Shown piece by piece: positions 52,486-54,547 of a stretch of 54,547 nt of DNA. The first letter of the stretch is position 1. Every line of letters begins with the position of its first letter. The notes beneath the pieces are model-generated. The model had not been told where the DNA came from, searched no databases, and saw nothing but the letters and a program-made list of their open reading frames with translations. This DNA is from an uncultured Bacteroidaceae bacterium (GTDB lineage Bacteria > Bacteroidota > Bacteroidia > Bacteroidales > Bacteroidaceae), in assembly GCA_939800445.1 (NCBI GenBank), contig CALNGU010000004.1, forward strand, positions 1 to 54,547, written 5' to 3'. A program made the translations under genes and the position numbers.

Positions 52486-54054
52486 ATGAACAGAGAAATA
52501 CTCCGCAGGCGCACATTCGCCATAATCTCGCACCCCGATGCCGGCAAGACGACACTGACCGAAAAGCTCCTGCTCTTCGGCGGGCAAATCCAGGTGGCAG
52601 GCGCGGTCAAAAGCAATAAAATCAAGAAGACTGCCACGAGCGACTGGATGGAAATCGAGAAGCAGCGCGGCATCTCAGTCACCACGTCGGTCATGGAGTT
52701 TGACTACGACGGCTACAAAATCAACATCCTCGACACCCCGGGACACCAGGATTTCGCCGAGGACACCTACCGCACGCTCACGGCAGTCGATAGCGTCATC
52801 ATCGTCGTCGATAGTGCCAAGGGCGTCGAGGCGCAGACCCGCAAGCTCATGGAGGTATGCCGCATGAGGAAGACCCCCGTCATCATCTTCATGAATAAAA
52901 TGGACCGCGAGGGGCGTGACCCATTCGAACTGCTGGACGAGATTGAGGAGGAACTCAAGATAAAAGTCCGTCCCCTGTCATGGCCCATCGAGCAGGGGCA
53001 ACGGTTCAAGGGCGTGTACAACATCTATGAGCAGAAGCTTGACCTCTACACCCCCAGCAAGCAGACCGTCACCGAGAAAGTCGAGGTGGACATAAACACC
53101 GACGAGCTGGAGCGCAACATAGGCGACGAGCAAGCCGCCAAGCTCCGCGCCGACCTCGAACTCATCGAGGGAGTCTACCCCGCATTCGACGTTGACACCT
53201 ACCTGCACGGCGACCTCGCCCCCGTCTTCTTCGGTTCGGCACTCAACAATTTCGGTGTCAAGGAACTGCTCGACTGCTTCGTCAAGATAGCCCCCTGCCC
53301 CCGTCCCGTGATGGCCGAGGAGCGCGAGGTGCGTCCCGATGAGGAGAAGTTCACAGGCTTCATCTTCAAGATAACGGCCAACATCGACCCCAACCACCGC
53401 TCGTGCGTGGCATTCTGCAAGGTATGCTCGGGACGATTCGTCCGCAACGCCCCCTACAAGCACGTCCGCCAGAACAAGACCATGCGATTCTCGTCCCCCA
53501 CGCAGTTCATGGCGCAGAAGAAAAGCACCGTCGATGAGGCTTGGGCGGGCGACATCATCGGGTTGCCCGACAACGGCAACTTCAAGATAGGCGACACCAT
53601 GACCGAGGGCGAAGTGCTGCACTTCCGCGGCCTGCCCAGCTTCTCGCCCGAGCTGTTCAAGTACATCGAGAACGACGACCCCATGAAGGCCAAGCAACTC
53701 GCCAAAGGCATCGACCAGCTCATGGACGAGGGCGTGGCACAGCTGTTCGTCAATCAATTCAACGGGCGCAAAATCATCGGCACGGTCGGCCAGCTGCAAT
53801 TCGAGGTCATCCAGTACCGCCTGGAGAACGAGTACAACGCCCGCTGCCGCTGGGAACCCCTCAGCCTCTACAAAGCCTGCTGGATAGAGAGCGACGACCC
53901 GGAGGAACTCGAAGCGTTCAAGAAGCGCAAATACCAATTCATGGCACGCGACCGCGAGGGGCGCGACGTCTTTCTCGCCGACAGCAACTACGTGTTGCAG
54001 ATGGCGCAAAACGACTTCAAGCACATCCGCTTCCACTTCACCAGCGAGTTCTGA
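52486..54054 (+). CDS. prfC: Peptide chain release factor 3
   Basis: A 522-residue translational GTPase that recycles RF1/RF2 from the ribosome. G motifs: [20 protein letters not shown] (G1, about 17-36), [11 protein letters not shown] (G2, about 64), [16 protein letters not shown] (G3, about 86) and [20 protein letters not shown] (G4, about 140). RF3-specific domains follow ([40 protein letters not shown]). The length is normal. It is the last gene of the LysE-DUF4924-prfC unit, and a weak hairpin lies downstream. Confidence 0.96.
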   Translation: MNREILRRRTFAIISHPDAGKTTLTEKLLLFGGQIQVAGAVKSNKIKKTATSDWMEIEKQRGISVTTSVMEFDYDGYKINILDTPGHQDFAEDTYRTLTAVDSVIIVVDSAKGVEAQTRKLMEVCRMRKTPVIIFMNKMDREGRDPFELLDEIEEELKIKVRPLSWPIEQGQRFKGVYNIYEQKLDLYTPSKQTVTEKVEVDINTDELERNIGDEQAAKLRADLELIEGVYPAFDVDTYLHGDLAPVFFGSALNNFGVKELLDCFVKIAPCPRPVMAEEREVRPDEEKFTGFIFKITANIDPNHRSCVAFCKVCSGRFVRNAPYKHVRQNKTMRFSSPTQFMAQKKSTVDEAWAGDIIGLPDNGNFKIGDTMTEGEVLHFRGLPSFSPELFKYIENDDPMKAKQLAKGIDQLMDEGVAQLFVNQFNGRKIIGTVGQLQFEVIQYRLENEYNARCRWEPLSLYKACWIESDDPEELEAFKKRKYQFMARDREGRDVFLADSNYVLQMAQNDFKHIRFHFTSEF

Positions 54055-54097
54055 CGCGGCGGCGGGGGCATCCCCTGCTCGTGTCATCTTATGGTTT

Positions 54098-54133
54098 CGG
54101 GGACGAGCCGCAAGGCGCGTCCCCGCGTTTCTT
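54098..54133 (+). terminator. Possible prfC terminator
   Basis: CGGGGACG (54098-54105) pairs with CGTCCCCG (54118-54125) around GCCGCAAGGCG, then CGTTTCTT. The T-tract is weak. Confidence 0.5.
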
Positions 54134-54165
54134 GCACACCTCTTCTTTGTCATCTGGCCGTAGGT

Positions 54166-54256
54166 GTAGAGACGCATAATATGCGTCTCCCCGACAGGCG
54201 GTGAATCTACGGTGTGTGCACAGGACATGGATGAGACGCATATTATGCGTCTCTAC
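54166..54256. repeat. Family 4 palindromic repeat, second complete copy
   Basis: Arms 54166-54189 and 54233-54256 match the copy at 150-240 in sequence and in total length (91 bp); only the inner ~35 bp differ. As at the other end, a family 1 element follows about 75-100 bp to the right. Confidence 0.88.
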
Positions 54257-54331
54257 ATTCCACCTACCTTTATTTATAATCCATGGCAGCATCTCTGCGG
54301 CTGCGTGCCGTTGTCCCACGGGATAGGTCAA

Positions 54332-54500
54332 GGGATAATGTCGATGACAATAGGCATAAACTTCCCCCACACGCCGAGAAAACTTCCTTGTCTCGGTGAG
54401 TAAAGTATATTCAGAAGTTTTGTTTTAATATTCAAAACTTTTGTTTATATAAACAAAACTTCTGTTTATTCATTCAAAACTTTTGTTTTTACTTTAGAGG
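54332..54500. repeat. Family 1 phased AT-rich element, copy D
   Basis: Four 21-bp units start at 54415, 54436, 54457 and 54478 (AAGTTTTGTTTTAATATTCA…, AACTTTTGTTTATATAAAC…, and so on). The left arm CCGAGAAAACTTCCTTGTCT plus CGGTGAGTAAAGTATA matches copies B and C. The right arm is absent: after 54498 the sequence becomes AGAGGAGTTCTATAAATT, so this copy is right-truncated or degenerate. Two stop codons break the heptad frame here. Confidence 0.85.
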
Positions 54501-54547
54501 AGTTCTATAAATTAAAATATTGTAGTACAGTTGTTTATATGGTTCCA

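Noticed and set aside
52978-54228. 416-residue minus-strand frame
   Set aside because: Antisense to prfC and running into the intergenic repeat; composition is that of a shadow frame.

Overview
The window reads as chromosomal DNA of an anaerobic gut-type Bacteroidales, most likely a member of the Muribaculaceae or a close relative. This rests on protein content (SusC/SusD pair, DUF4105/Lnb, GH57–GT–debranching glycogen operon, KorAB, ~1100-residue SecA with SEC-C tail, HU-like protein), on promoters of the Bacteroidetes type (TAnnTTTG at -7, sometimes with TTTG/TTG about 19-20 nt upstream), and on weak or absent Shine-Dalgarno sequences. The family-level placement is an inference. Coding DNA is GC-rich, with conspicuously AT-rich islands between genes.

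Layout. 1-607: palindromic repeats and an AT-rich phased repeat, followed by a 5'-truncated SusD remnant (608-1483). 1.6-9.6 kb: RluA-type pseudouridine synthase (-), nucleosidase and outer-membrane beta-barrel receptor (+), and 2-oxoglutarate:ferredoxin oxidoreductase korAB (+). 10-13 kb: a compact + run (TtcA-like tRNA thiolase, DUF486 membrane protein, small DUF6965-like protein, bifunctional NAD(P)HX repair enzyme Nnr). 13-21 kb: a - strand run: exosortase-family protein, DUF4105/Lnb protein, degenerate alkaline-phosphatase-like protein, SecA, HU-like protein. 21-25 kb: ruvB, a Wzx-type flippase, a TerB/DnaJ co-chaperone. 25-30 kb: an isolated SusC/SusD pair without glycosidases or a regulator, with a G9 tract in the SusC signal peptide. 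30-36 kb: OmpH/Skp-like lipoprotein, small membrane protein, PepD dipeptidase, beta-helix lipoprotein, serS. 36-40 kb: a 1310-residue secreted FnIII/PCMD protein with a type IX secretion C-terminal domain. 41-45.5 kb: the glycogen operon, in which two of the three proteins lack expected catalytic residues. 45.6-54 kb: rhomboid protease, GAPDH, a lipoprotein/DUF5723 pair, and a LysE-DUF4924-prfC operon.

The most striking non-genic signal is a set of intergenic elements made of helically phased units. Family 1 has four copies (near 0.45, 9.8, 40.6 and 54.4 kb) with 2-4 degenerate 21-bp AT-rich units between inverted flanks. Family 2 has two copies (13.85 and 30.4 kb) with four 21-bp units of different sequence. 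Family 3 has two copies (21.07 and 34.7 kb) with three 19-bp dyads spaced to exactly 22 bp. All lie between genes, never inside them. Two helical turns of B-DNA is about 21 bp, so each array presents the same face of the helix repeatedly, which suggests a protein-binding or DNA-bending role. A fourth family, GAGACGC…GCGTCTC palindromes, lies near both window ends next to family 1 copies. I found no tRNA, rRNA, CRISPR array or transposase gene.
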